In this document: positions 37,998 through 48,113 of the stretch, piece by piece
How the letters are laid out: every line of letters begins with the position of its first letter
How positions within the stretch are numbered: the stretch's first letter is position 1
NCBI GenBank assembly: GCA_902536305.1
Contig: CACAWX010000002.1
Coordinates: 62,001-126,000 of the forward strand
Length of the DNA stretch: 64,000 bases
From: an uncultured Pelagibacteraceae bacterium
GTDB lineage: Bacteria; Pseudomonadota; Alphaproteobacteria; Pelagibacterales; Pelagibacteraceae
Direction of reading: 5' to 3'
Made by a program: the position numbers and the translations under genes
Notes under the pieces: model-generated
Database searches by the model: none
Seen by the model: the letters and a program-made list of their open reading frames with translations, nothing else
What the model was told of the DNA's origin: nothing

Positions 37998-38348
37998 ATG
38001 GAGTTGTTGGATAAATCCGATCAAGAAATAAAAAAAATAGCTCAACCCATCTGGGATAATCTAGTTAAATGTTCAAACATTAAAGATTACGGCGGGTTTA
38101 CAAAGGATTTTTCATCACAAATGCTTTATGGCGCAAATGAAGTTGAACTTGGAAAACAATGGGCTAATAATAAATTACTTACAAGTCTTTCAGAAAAACA
38201 AGAATTCTTAGGCACAATAAAAAGAAATCAATTTATCACTGTACTTTATAAGCAGACAAGCCAAACAATGCCGGGTGAATTTTTAGGAAGATTAGTTCTA
38301 GGTGTAGAAGATGGTTTAGTTAAAGTATTTGGTGCAACGATTTATTAA
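37998..38348 (+). CDS. hypothetical protein in the apr operon
   Basis: 6-bp gap after aprA; MELLDKSDQEIKKIAQPIWDNLVKCSNIKDYGGFTKDF. Confidence 0.75.
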   Translation: MELLDKSDQEIKKIAQPIWDNLVKCSNIKDYGGFTKDFSSQMLYGANEVELGKQWANNKLLTSLSEKQEFLGTIKRNQFITVLYKQTSQTMPGEFLGRLVLGVEDGLVKVFGATIY

Positions 38349-38384
38349 GATTGACAAGACTACGCTACATGACTACTTAGAATA

Positions 38385-39518
38385 ATGCTTGAAATTTACC
38401 TACCTATAGCTCAAGTAAATATAGATATTTTCTTATTATTATTTGTTAGTTTAATTGTTGGTATTCTCTCAGGTTTGTTTGGTGTTGGTGGTGGTTTTTT
38501 AATGACACCATTTCTAATTTTTATGGGCATTCCTCCAGTTTACGCGGTACCAAATGAGGTAAATAATATATTAGCTACCTCTGTTTCAGGCTCACTCACG
38601 CATTGGTACAAAAAAACTTTAGATTATAAAATGGGACTGATGATTGTTGCTGGTGGAGTTGTTGGAACTGTATTAGGAATTACGACTTTTACCTATTTTT
38701 CTGAAATAGGAAAAATCAGTTTAATAATTTCTTTATTATATATGTATCTTTTAGCCATAGTAGGAACTTTGATGCTTATCGAATTTATAAAAGAAAAAAA
38801 TCGTCTTAAATCAAAAACAAATCTGAAAAGAAAATTACACGAGCATAACTGGTTACAAGGTTTACCTTTAAGGATCCGATTTCATAAATCTAAGTTATAT
38901 GAAAGTGCATTAACTCCTATACTACTTGGATTATTAGTTGGTTTTGTTGCTGCAATGATGGGGATAGGAGGAGCGTTCTTAATGGTTCCTGCTATGATTT
39001 ATATTGTTGGAATGCCAGTAAAATTAATTCCAGGAACATCTTTATTTGTAACAATTTTTATAAGCGCAATAGTAACAGTTCTGCATGCGTTCAATTATGG
39101 GTCTATCGATTTATACCTTGTTTTCCCATTAATCCTTGGCTCTATTGTAGGGGTTCAATTAGGACAAAAGGTAGGGCAGTTTTTAGATAGTACCGAATTA
39201 AAATCTTTATTTGCTATGCTTTTATTATGCGTGGCAGTCGCAATAGGTTATGATTCATTCTTTAGAGATAAAACAAGTTCATTTAATGGATCTTCAGTTA
39301 TCAAAACAGATTTAAGTGCTTTTGCAGAGTTCACTATAAAAATGTCAGATGAGTTACCAATTTTATATGGAGCTTTCTCTATAATCTTAGCAATATCTTT
39401 AGGAGTATTAGCTGCGGCAGGAAGAAAATTCGTTAGTCCAATAGCTAGAAAATTGTTAAGTGAATTTAAGAAAAAAGATACTAAAAAAAAAGAAGAAGTT
39501 AAATTTCCTGAAAAATAG
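38385..39518 (+). CDS. TauE/SafE family sulfite/anion exporter
   Basis: GILSGLFGVGGGFLMTPFLIFMGIPPVYAVPNEVNNILATSVSGSLTHW; LLGLLVGFVAAMMGIGGAFLMVPAMIY. Confidence 0.9.
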   Translation: MLEIYLPIAQVNIDIFLLLFVSLIVGILSGLFGVGGGFLMTPFLIFMGIPPVYAVPNEVNNILATSVSGSLTHWYKKTLDYKMGLMIVAGGVVGTVLGITTFTYFSEIGKISLIISLLYMYLLAIVGTLMLIEFIKEKNRLKSKTNLKRKLHEHNWLQGLPLRIRFHKSKLYESALTPILLGLLVGFVAAMMGIGGAFLMVPAMIYIVGMPVKLIPGTSLFVTIFISAIVTVLHAFNYGSIDLYLVFPLILGSIVGVQLGQKVGQFLDSTELKSLFAMLLLCVAVAIGYDSFFRDKTSSFNGSSVIKTDLSAFAEFTIKMSDELPILYGAFSIILAISLGVLAAAGRKFVSPIARKLLSEFKKKDTKKKEEVKFPEK

Positions 39519-39520
39519 TA

Positions 39521-40687
39521 TTAAGCACTTCTGTAGAGTTTTGTCATAACAAATTCTCTATGACCCAATGCTTCTGCGCAAGTTAATCTACCATTCGCAA
39601 CTCTTAACATTGTTTTAATTAATTCATCACCTGCTTGTGATAAATTCATTTCTCTTGATAAGATCTTTGATACATCACAATCTACGTGCTCCTTCATTAA
39701 CTTTGCGGTAAGAGGATTAGCTGTAAGTTTTACTACTGGCTCAATTGGGTTTCCAATAATATTACCTTGTCCTGTTGGAAATAAATGAATATTGAATCCT
39801 CCTGCCGCTTGTAAGGTTACACATTCTGCAGCGGCCGACGAAGTATCCATAAAGTATAAACCTTTGCCTTTTTTAGGCTCCTCTGCTGGTTCTAGAACAT
39901 CAATAAATTTCAAGTTTCCAATTTTTTGAAAATTTCCAAATGCTTTTTCCTCAATTGTTGTTAATCCTCCTGCAATATTTCCTGCAGTCGGTTGGCTTTC
40001 AGAAAGATCATCAGTTGCTTCTTTTAAAATAAAATCATTATAAGCATTCCAAATTTTCATAAATTTTTCAGATGCTTCTTTAGTCGCTCCTCTTGATGCA
40101 CAAATTTTTTCAGCTCCTGTTAATTCTGAAGTTTCTCCAAAACATAAATGCACACCAAATGGTTCAAGTTTTTCCATTAAATTACCTACTGTTGGATTTG
40201 ACGCTAATCCAGAAGTAGTATCAGACTCTCCACACTTGACTGATATCCATAAATCACTTAATGGACATTCCTCTCTTTGTTTTTCCGAGGCCCATTGAGA
40301 AAATTCTTGAGCTTTTTTTGACGCCTTCATTATTGTTCCAATATCTCCTGTTCTTTCGATATGAAATCCTTCGACTGGTTTTCCGGTTTTGGCTATTTCG
40401 TCTACAATTCTTTTTGTCCATTTAGGTTCTATGCCAATAACTATTACAGCTGCTACATTTGGATTTTTTCCTGTTCCTATCATTGTTCTAAAATGCAATT
40501 CAAGATCTGCTCCAAATTGTAACCTTCCGTATGAGTGTGGAAGGGCAATAGTACCTTTAATATTATTTGCAACTGCCTCTGCGCAGGCGTTAGAAATATC
40601 ATCCACAGGAAGAATAATTACGTGATTTCGTGTCCCAGCTCTTCCATTTTCTCTCTTATAACCTAAAAAACTTTTTGGGATATCCAT
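39521..40687 (-). CDS. suyB: sulfolactate sulfo-lyase large subunit (UxaA family)
   Basis: [58 protein letters not shown]. Confidence 0.85.
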   Translation of the reverse strand: MDIPKSFLGYKRENGRAGTRNHVIILPVDDISNACAEAVANNIKGTIALPHSYGRLQFGADLELHFRTMIGTGKNPNVAAVIVIGIEPKWTKRIVDEIAKTGKPVEGFHIERTGDIGTIMKASKKAQEFSQWASEKQREECPLSDLWISVKCGESDTTSGLASNPTVGNLMEKLEPFGVHLCFGETSELTGAEKICASRGATKEASEKFMKIWNAYNDFILKEATDDLSESQPTAGNIAGGLTTIEEKAFGNFQKIGNLKFIDVLEPAEEPKKGKGLYFMDTSSAAAECVTLQAAGGFNIHLFPTGQGNIIGNPIEPVVKLTANPLTAKLMKEHVDCDVSKILSREMNLSQAGDELIKTMLRVANGRLTCAEALGHREFVMTKLYRSA

Positions 40688-40693
40688 ATTAAT

Positions 40694-40981
40694 TTACCAC
40701 TTTTTTGTTTTCACGTTATGAACATGGACGTGCTCACCTTTCTTAATTTCCTTAACAACCTTGCCGATATCGTGGCCATATTTAAAAATTGTATCTCCGA
40801 CCTTTAAATCCTTCAATGCAATTTTATGACCCAAAGGAACTTCATTAGTTGAAGATACATCAACGGTCTTATCATTTTCCATGATCCAGGCGTTGCAATT
40901 TTGACCTTTTTTTGTGGTCTCAATTACAACTACTCCTACGTTATCTTTTTCGTCATGTATGATTAGGTCAGGCTGTGACAT
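40694..40981 (-). CDS. suyA: sulfolactate sulfo-lyase small subunit (SAF-domain)
   Basis: LGHKIALKDLKVGDTIFKYGHDIGKVVKEIKKGEHVHVHNVKTKKW; paired with suyB. Confidence 0.85.
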   Translation of the reverse strand: MSQPDLIIHDEKDNVGVVVIETTKKGQNCNAWIMENDKTVDVSSTNEVPLGHKIALKDLKVGDTIFKYGHDIGKVVKEIKKGEHVHVHNVKTKKW

Positions 40982-41057
40982 AAATAATCTAATGGATATA
41001 GACTAAAAATTAGTATAATTAAAGTATGTTTTTTATTAACGCTTAAAGGAGTTCTAA

Positions 41058-42839
41058 ATGGCTAAAATGACAACAGAAGAAGCTTTTGTAAAAGTTTTAC
41101 AAAAACATGGTATTGAACATGCTTTCGGTATTATTGGTTCTGCATTTATGCCAATTTCAGATATTTTCCCAGATGCAGGAATTACTTTTTGGGACGTAGC
41201 ACATGAGACTAATGGGGGATTGATAGCAGATGGATATACACGAGCCACAGGAAAAATGTCTATGGTTGTTGCTCAAAACGGTCCAGGTATAACTGGGTTA
41301 GTAACACCAATTAAAACGGCTTATTGGAACCACACACCTCTTCTTGTAGTTACGCCTCAAGCTGCAAATAAAACAATGGGACAGGGAGGCTTTCAAGAAG
41401 TTGAACAAATGAATTTATTCAAGGATATGGTTTGTTATCAAGAGGAGGTAAGAGATCCCTCAAGAATTGCAGAGGTTTTAAATAGAGTAATTGAGAAAGC
41501 TATAAGAGGTTCAGCTCCTGCTCAAATCAATGTACCTAGAGATTACTGGACACAAGTTATCGATATAGAATTACCCCCAATAGTAAGACTTGAAAGACAA
41601 GCGGGAGGAGCATCTGCAATAGAAGAAGCAGCCAAATTACTTTCAGATGCAAAATTTCCAGTAATTTTATCTGGAGCTGGTGTTGTAATTGGTGGGGCAA
41701 TTGAAGATTGTATAAAGTTAGCTGAAAAATTAGACTCGCCAGTTTGTTCAGGCTATCAACACAATGATAGTTTTCCAGGAAGTCACCCTTTAGCTGTTGG
41801 TCCTTTAGGTTACAATGGATCTAAAGCTGCAATGGAATTAATTTCAAAAGCTGATGTTGTTTTAGCGTTAGGCACAAGATTAAATCCTTTTTCAACTTTA
41901 CCTGGATACGGTATTGATTACTGGCCAAAAAATGCAAAGATTATTCAAGTTGATATGAATTCTGATAGAATAGGTTTAACCAAAAAAGTAACAGTTGGGA
42001 TCTGTGGCGATGCAAAACTAGTTGCCCAGCAAATATTAAGCAAATTATCGCCTAAAGCAGGAGATACCGACAGACAAAAAAGAAAAGATTTAATTCATCA
42101 AACAAAATCTGCATGGTTGCAGAAGCTTTCTAGTTTAGATCATGAAGATGACGATCCAGGAACAGTTTGGAATAAAGAAGCAAGAGATAGAGATAAAGAT
42201 AGAATGTCCCCAAGGCAGGCCTGGAGAGCAATCCAAGCAGGAATGCCTCAAGATGTAATTATTTCGAGTGACATAGGAAACAATTGTGCAATAGGAAACG
42301 CTTATCCAACTTTTGAAAAAGGAAGAAAATATTTAGCTCCAGGTTTATTCGGTCCTTGCGGTTACGGTTTTCCATCCATCTTAGGCGCTAAAATTGGTTG
42401 CCCTGATACTCCTGTAATTGGTTTTGCAGGTGACGGAGCATTTGGAATCAGTATGAATGAAATGAGTTCATGTGCACGTGAAGAATGGCCAGCTATTTCA
42501 ATGGTCATATTTAGAAATTATCAGTGGGGTGCAGAAAAAAGAAACACCACATTATGGTTTGATAATAATTTTATAGGAACAGAATTAGATCCAGAATTAA
42601 GTTATGCAAAAGTTGCAGATGCTTGTGGCTTAAAGGGAGTAACCGTAAAAACTATGGAAGAAACTACTAAGGCTATAAAGCAATCTTGCGAAGATCAAAA
42701 GAAAGGCATTACCACATTTATTGAGGTAATATTAAACCAGGAATTGGGTGAACCTTTTAGAAGAGATGCAATGAAAAAACCAGTTAGAGTGGCTGGTATT
42801 AAGAAAGAGGATATGAAGCCTCAAAAAAGCCTTAACTAA
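41058..42839 (+). CDS. xsc: sulfoacetaldehyde acetyltransferase
   Basis: MTTEEAFVKVLQKHGIEHAFGIIGSAFMPISDIFPDAGITFWDVAHE; GDGAFGISMNEMSSCAREEWPAISMVIFRNYQWGAEKRN. Confidence 0.92.
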   Translation: MAKMTTEEAFVKVLQKHGIEHAFGIIGSAFMPISDIFPDAGITFWDVAHETNGGLIADGYTRATGKMSMVVAQNGPGITGLVTPIKTAYWNHTPLLVVTPQAANKTMGQGGFQEVEQMNLFKDMVCYQEEVRDPSRIAEVLNRVIEKAIRGSAPAQINVPRDYWTQVIDIELPPIVRLERQAGGASAIEEAAKLLSDAKFPVILSGAGVVIGGAIEDCIKLAEKLDSPVCSGYQHNDSFPGSHPLAVGPLGYNGSKAAMELISKADVVLALGTRLNPFSTLPGYGIDYWPKNAKIIQVDMNSDRIGLTKKVTVGICGDAKLVAQQILSKLSPKAGDTDRQKRKDLIHQTKSAWLQKLSSLDHEDDDPGTVWNKEARDRDKDRMSPRQAWRAIQAGMPQDVIISSDIGNNCAIGNAYPTFEKGRKYLAPGLFGPCGYGFPSILGAKIGCPDTPVIGFAGDGAFGISMNEMSSCAREEWPAISMVIFRNYQWGAEKRNTTLWFDNNFIGTELDPELSYAKVADACGLKGVTVKTMEETTKAIKQSCEDQKKGITTFIEVILNQELGEPFRRDAMKKPVRVAGIKKEDMKPQKSLN

Positions 42840-42848
42840 ATTAAAGAA

Positions 42849-43229
42849 ATGAAACAAAATAATCAAAACAGAAGCTTTGGGCTACTGTTTTTTTTCGTAT
42901 TCTTTATTTTAGCTTTGTGGCCATTAACAAAAAAAGGTGAAGTAAATCTTTATCTAATTTCTATATCTTCAATATTTTTAGTATTAGGTTTGTTAAACTC
43001 AAAAATATTATCTCCTTTAAATAATACATGGGTTAAACTTGGTGAAATATTAGGTAGAATCATTGCTCCAATCATAATGGCAATTGTTTATTTTATAATA
43101 TTAACACCAATTAGTTTACTGGTAAGATCATTCGGAAAAGATTTAATAGGAATAAAATTTAGCAATGATATAAAGAGTTATTGGGTTAAGAGAAAAAAGC
43201 GCTTAGGATCTATGGATAAACAATTTTAA
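42849..43229 (+). CDS. SxtJ-like membrane protein
   Basis: Hydrophobic; WVKLGEILGRIIAPIIMAIVYFIILTPISLLVR; upstream of carbamoyltransferase. Confidence 0.75.
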   Translation: MKQNNQNRSFGLLFFFVFFILALWPLTKKGEVNLYLISISSIFLVLGLLNSKILSPLNNTWVKLGEILGRIIAPIIMAIVYFIILTPISLLVRSFGKDLIGIKFSNDIKSYWVKRKKRLGSMDKQF

Positions 43230-43381
43230 TGATTGATTTTTTTAAAGAGTTCTGCGAATTTTTAAACGAAAGAAAAAAATACTGGTTACTACCAATTATT
43301 ATTGTCTTGGCTTTATTTGGTGTTTTAATTGTTTTGAGCCAAGGTTCGGCAGTTGCTCCATTTATTTATACAATTTTTTAA
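43229..43381 (+). CDS. DUF5989-like small membrane protein, 50 aa
   Basis: TAATG overlap start; MIDFFKEFCEFLNERKKYWLLPIIIVLALFGVLIVLSQGSAVAPFIYTIF*; missing from the ORF track. Confidence 0.8.
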   Translation: MIDFFKEFCEFLNERKKYWLLPIIIVLALFGVLIVLSQGSAVAPFIYTIF

Positions 43382-45217
43382 GTGACTTCTATATTAGGAA
43401 TATCAGCTTTTTACCATGACAGTGCAGCAGCTTTAATAATAGATGGTGATATAATTGCTGCAGCTCAAGAAGAGAGATTTTCAAGAAAAAAACATGACGC
43501 AAGATATCCATTTAATGCAGTTATTTATGTTTTATCTGAAGGTAAATTAAAACTTAGCGAAGTAGATCATATAGTTTTTTTTGAAAAACCTTTTTTAAAA
43601 TTTGAAAGATTATTAGAAACTTATATGGCTTTTGCACCTAAAGGTTTTAGATCTTTTAGTCTCTCTATGCCACTCTGGTTAAGAGAAAAACTGTTTCAAA
43701 AAAGATTTTTATTCCAAAAACTTCAACAGCATGATGAAGAATTCAAAGATATTAAAAAAATAAAATTTTCTGAACATCACTTCAGCCATGCTGCTAGTGC
43801 ATTTTATCCATCACCTTTTAAAGAAGCTATAGTTTTAACACTAGATGGAGTTGGAGAGTGGGCAACAACAACTGTAGCTGTAGGTAAAGACGATAAACTA
43901 GAAATGATAAAAGAAATCCATTTTCCTCATTCATTAGGACTGCTCTATTCCGCATTTACTTATTACACAGGATTTAAAGTTAATAGTGGTGAATATAAAG
44001 TTATGGGATTGGCGCCATATGGTAAGCCAAAATACAAAGAATTAATAATAAAAGAATTAATAGATCTTAAAGAAGATGGTTCATTTAAATTAAACATGAA
44101 ATATTTTAATTACGCTACAGGGCTAACAATGACAAATAATAAGTTTTCAGATCTTTTTGGTCATCCCATTAGGGATCCAAAAAAAGATTTATTAAACGAG
44201 TTTCATATGGATATAGCATCATCAATACAAGCAGTAACAGAGGAAGTCATAATTAGACTTACAAAAAATATTGCTAAGGAATATAAAATTAAAAATCTAT
44301 GTTTAGCAGGCGGCGTTGCTCTAAATTGTGTAGCTAATGGAAAAATATTAAGAGAAAAAATATTCGACGATATTTGGATACAACCAGCAGCGGGTGATGC
44401 AGGCGGGTCTTTAGGAGCTGCTTTAGCTTATTGGCATCATGAATTAAAAAAACCTAGAACAAATTTCAAAGATCAAATGAAGGGAGCATATTTAGGCCCC
44501 AAGTTTTCTGATAAGCACATCGAGGATCAACTGAATAAATTAAAATGCAAATTTGATAAAAAAACCTCTAAAGAAATTTCATTAATTGTTGCAAAAGAAT
44601 TATCTAACAGCAAAACTGTTGGCTGGTTTCAAGGAAGAATGGAATTTGGTCCTAGAGCTCTTGGTGGAAGATCTATATTAGCAGATCCAAGATCAGAAAA
44701 AATGCAAAAAGAGTTAAATCTAAAAATTAAATTTAGAGAAAGCTTTAGACCTTTTGCACCTTCCGTTTTGAGAGAAGATGTTAATGAATGGTTCGAATTA
44801 GAAAACGACAGCCCTTATATGCTTTTAGTCTCTGAAATTAAAAAAGACAAACAAATAAAGATGAAAGCAGAAGACAAAAAATTGTTCGGTATTGAAAAAT
44901 TAAATATAAAAAGATCAAGTATTCCAGCAATAACACATGTTGATTACTCTGCTAGAATTCAAACAGTGCATAGACAAACAAATCCTAAATATTATGATTT
45001 AATTAGTGAATTTAAAAAAAATACTAATTGTCCAGTTTTAGTTAACACCTCATTTAATGTTAGGGGAGAACCTATTGTTTGTTCAGTAGTGGATGCCTTT
45101 AATTGTTTTATGGGAACAAACTTAGATATTTTAGTAATTGAAGATTTTATTTTGTTTAAAGATGAACAAGATAAGTCACTGATAAAAGATTATAAAAATA
45201 ATTTTGAATTAGATTAA
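43382..45217 (+). CDS. carbamoyltransferase (NodU/TobZ family)
   Basis: GTG start; ILGISAFYHDSAAALIIDGDIIAAAQEERFSRKKHD; GRMEFGPRALGGRSILADPR; VLVNTSFNVRGEPIV. Confidence 0.93.
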   Translation: MTSILGISAFYHDSAAALIIDGDIIAAAQEERFSRKKHDARYPFNAVIYVLSEGKLKLSEVDHIVFFEKPFLKFERLLETYMAFAPKGFRSFSLSMPLWLREKLFQKRFLFQKLQQHDEEFKDIKKIKFSEHHFSHAASAFYPSPFKEAIVLTLDGVGEWATTTVAVGKDDKLEMIKEIHFPHSLGLLYSAFTYYTGFKVNSGEYKVMGLAPYGKPKYKELIIKELIDLKEDGSFKLNMKYFNYATGLTMTNNKFSDLFGHPIRDPKKDLLNEFHMDIASSIQAVTEEVIIRLTKNIAKEYKIKNLCLAGGVALNCVANGKILREKIFDDIWIQPAAGDAGGSLGAALAYWHHELKKPRTNFKDQMKGAYLGPKFSDKHIEDQLNKLKCKFDKKTSKEISLIVAKELSNSKTVGWFQGRMEFGPRALGGRSILADPRSEKMQKELNLKIKFRESFRPFAPSVLREDVNEWFELENDSPYMLLVSEIKKDKQIKMKAEDKKLFGIEKLNIKRSSIPAITHVDYSARIQTVHRQTNPKYYDLISEFKKNTNCPVLVNTSFNVRGEPIVCSVVDAFNCFMGTNLDILVIEDFILFKDEQDKSLIKDYKNNFELD

Positions 45218-45227
45218 TAATTTAATT

Positions 45228-45965
45228 TTATTTTTCTAAAATACAATAAATATTAAAAGTAAAATATTCATTTAAAAAATAAATTTTACTTAAAAAGTTG
45301 AAAATTTTTCCTACAGGATGATCGGATTGATTAGTTATGAAATAATCTATCTTAAACTTCGATTCTTTAAATATTTTTTTGTAATCTTTAAATGAGTATT
45401 TACTTAACCCGAGATCCTCAATTCTATTAATTTTATTTCGATTTTTTTTATTGTATCTATTTATTATTATTCTCTCTGACAGTATTACATGCATCCAGGG
45501 AACTTTTAATTGAGTTCTTCCATGATCACCATTATATGAGTTATAAAGCGGACCAAATCCAATATATGCCTTACCACCATTATTCAAGAGATCATAGAAC
45601 TTATCTAAAATATCTGGTAAATTTAATGAATGTTCAAAAGTATCTTTTGTAACAATTATATCAAATTTTTCATTGAAATCATCTTTTAACAAATCTTTTT
45701 CCTCAAAAACAATTTTTTTTGATAGCCTTTCATAATTCATTTTTAAATTCTCATTAGCAAATTTTAACAAATTTTTACTTAGATCTATTCCTGTAACTGA
45801 ACTAGCGCCACATTTGGCAATATCTATACATAATGCTCCATGGCCGCATCCAAAATCTAAAATAGATTTGTTCTCAAAATCAGGTCTTCCGTTAAGTCTT
45901 TTCCAGAATTTTTTATTTTCGACGCTTCCGTAATTAAAATAATCTAAGTCCTCTTTACTTAACAT
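45228..45965 (-). CDS. class I SAM-dependent methyltransferase
   Basis: ILDFGCGHGALCIDIAKCG. Confidence 0.85.
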   Translation of the reverse strand: MLSKEDLDYFNYGSVENKKFWKRLNGRPDFENKSILDFGCGHGALCIDIAKCGASSVTGIDLSKNLLKFANENLKMNYERLSKKIVFEEKDLLKDDFNEKFDIIVTKDTFEHSLNLPDILDKFYDLLNNGGKAYIGFGPLYNSYNGDHGRTQLKVPWMHVILSERIIINRYNKKNRNKINRIEDLGLSKYSFKDYKKIFKESKFKIDYFITNQSDHPVGKIFNFLSKIYFLNEYFTFNIYCILEK

Positions 45966-45969
45966 AATA

Positions 45970-46782
45970 TTAATTTAAAATTGTAGCAGGATCTAATTTA
46001 ACATCAAACCAGTTAAGTCTAATGTCCAAATGAGGCCCAGTCGCTCTTCCACTTTGTCCTAAGGTTCCAACTATTTCACCTTGTTTTACTTTTTGACCAA
46101 CTTTGACATCAATATCTTTCATGTGCATATACAAAGTACTGATTCCATGACCATGATCAAAAATGATTGTTCCGCCAGTAAAATACATATCTCTTTCAGC
46201 CAAAGTAACCTCTCCATCCATCATTGCTTTTACAGGTGTTCCCTCTGGTGCATGAAAATCTATTCCAAAATGAGGTCTTCGTGGTTTACCATTTAAAATT
46301 CTTTGGCTGCCATAAACACCTGTTATTATATACTTGTCGATAGGGAAGATAAATTTATCTTTAAAAAAATCAAAATCAGTATCTATAGATCTAGCTTTTC
46401 CAATTAAAATATTATCTTTTTTAATTCTTTCGTATACCTCAGGTGGTGGAGTTACTTGTTTTGGAGGCAAACCATCAATTCTTTGAATTTTATATTGTCT
46501 TTTAAAAATTTTTTTTACGATTTTTTTTGTCTCTCCGTTTTCTTTTATATTTATGATCACATCATTTTTTCTATCTCTATCTAATCCAAATGCAAAATAA
46601 CCATCTTTAGAAACTCTTATATTTCGATTATCTATAAAAATTTTTGTACCCGGAGAGGTTTTACCTAAAATAAATGAACCTTGCTTAAAATCACCTTTAA
46701 ATTCAACAGCGTAAACATTGGTAGAAAATATTAAAAATAATAAATAGATATAAAATTTATTGTGCAGTCCAACCTCCATCAA
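45970..46782 (-). CDS. M23 family metallopeptidase
   Basis: RPHFGIDFHAPEGTPVKAMMDGEV; GHGISTLYMHM; GRATGPHLDIRLNW. Confidence 0.92.
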   Translation of the reverse strand: MMEVGLHNKFYIYLLFLIFSTNVYAVEFKGDFKQGSFILGKTSPGTKIFIDNRNIRVSKDGYFAFGLDRDRKNDVIINIKENGETKKIVKKIFKRQYKIQRIDGLPPKQVTPPPEVYERIKKDNILIGKARSIDTDFDFFKDKFIFPIDKYIITGVYGSQRILNGKPRRPHFGIDFHAPEGTPVKAMMDGEVTLAERDMYFTGGTIIFDHGHGISTLYMHMKDIDVKVGQKVKQGEIVGTLGQSGRATGPHLDIRLNWFDVKLDPATILN

Positions 46783-47521
46783 CCATAATTGATGATCCTG
46801 TGATCATCGACGAACTATCAGAAGCTAAAAAAGCCACAGATGTAGCCACGTCGCTTTGTTCAGCAACTCTGCCTAATGGAATATTTCTTATCATTTCTCT
46901 CATAAATTTTTTATTCCTAAAGAATCTTTTCACCATAGGTGTAAGAACAAAAGTTGGGCAAACAGAATTAACTCTAATATTGCTTTTTGCTAAATCAATC
47001 GCCATACCTTTGGTAAGGCCTTCAATCCCAAATTTTGTCATATTGTAAACGCTTCTTATTGGTCCTCCAACCTTTCCCATTTGAGAAGACATATTTATAA
47101 TTGAACCACCAATTTTTCTTCTATTTTTACTCTCTAACATTTTCTTTGCACATATTTGAGCAACATTAAAACAAGCTTTTAAATTAAGATTTACTAAATA
47201 ATCCATATTTTCCTTCTTAACTTTTATAAAATGTTCTGGACGATTACTGCCAGCATTATTTACTAAAATATCTAGTTTAGGAATTTTTTTCAAAATTGTT
47301 TTGAATTTAACATCATCTGTAACGTCACAAATAAAAGACAAAGAAGTACCTTTTGTTTTTTTTATTTTTTTACTTACTTCTTTAAGATCTTTTGGAGTTC
47401 TACTAATTAGAATAACTTTAGCACCAGCTTGGGCTAATGCTATTGCACAAGCTCTTCCTATACCTTTTCCAGCACCCGTTACTAAAGCGATTTTATTTTT
47501 AAGAATAATTTGTTTTAACAT
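46757..47521 (-). CDS. SDR family oxidoreductase
   Basis: ALVTGAGKGIGRACAIALAQAG; internal ATG at 47521 preferred. Confidence 0.88.
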   Translation of the reverse strand: MLKQIILKNKIALVTGAGKGIGRACAIALAQAGAKVILISRTPKDLKEVSKKIKKTKGTSLSFICDVTDDVKFKTILKKIPKLDILVNNAGSNRPEHFIKVKKENMDYLVNLNLKACFNVAQICAKKMLESKNRRKIGGSIINMSSQMGKVGGPIRSVYNMTKFGIEGLTKGMAIDLAKSNIRVNSVCPTFVLTPMVKRFFRNKKFMREMIRNIPLGRVAEQSDVATSVAFLASDSSSMITGSSIMVDGGWTAQ

Positions 47522-48111
47522 TAAATTAATATTTTTATATCTGTGTAAATTAAATCTACGGCTACAAATAATATAGCCAATAAACCTACCCAAGCAATCC
47601 ATTTATATTTTTTAATCCAACCTGAAATAAGGTTTGCTGCTACTGCCATTAAAACAATCGATAATATTAACCCAAAAATTAATAAATGATAGTGATGTCC
47701 CGCAGCTCCAGCTACCCCAAGAACATTATCTAAGCTCATAGTAAAATCTGCAAGTAGTACAGTCCAAATTGCTTTAAGGAAACTTGAGTTATCAACTTTA
47801 ATATTTTCTTCTTTTGAAGAACCTTTAATTACATCGATATAAAGTTTGTACACAATATATAAAAGCAATATTCCTCCAATTAATCTTAATCCAGTTATTT
47901 GAAGCAAATAAGCGGTTAGTAAAGTTAAAATAATTCTTAAAAGTACTGCGCCACCTATACCCCAAAAAATAACTTTTTTTCTTTGATCTGGTGGAAATTT
48001 GGAGGCTACCATTCCAATAATAATTGCATTATCACCTGCTAAGACAAGATCTATAAAAATAATTTGAGTTAAGATTGTAATTTGCTCTGGAGTTAGTAGC
48101 TCAGCTAACAT
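47521..48111 (-). CDS. TerC family membrane protein
   Basis: DLVLAGDNAIIIGMVASKFPPDQRKKVIFWGIGGA; LLADFTMSLDNVLGVAGAAGHH. Confidence 0.93.
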   Translation of the reverse strand: MLAELLTPEQITILTQIIFIDLVLAGDNAIIIGMVASKFPPDQRKKVIFWGIGGAVLLRIILTLLTAYLLQITGLRLIGGILLLYIVYKLYIDVIKGSSKEENIKVDNSSFLKAIWTVLLADFTMSLDNVLGVAGAAGHHYHLLIFGLILSIVLMAVAANLISGWIKKYKWIAWVGLLAILFVAVDLIYTDIKILI

Positions 48112-48113
48112 GA

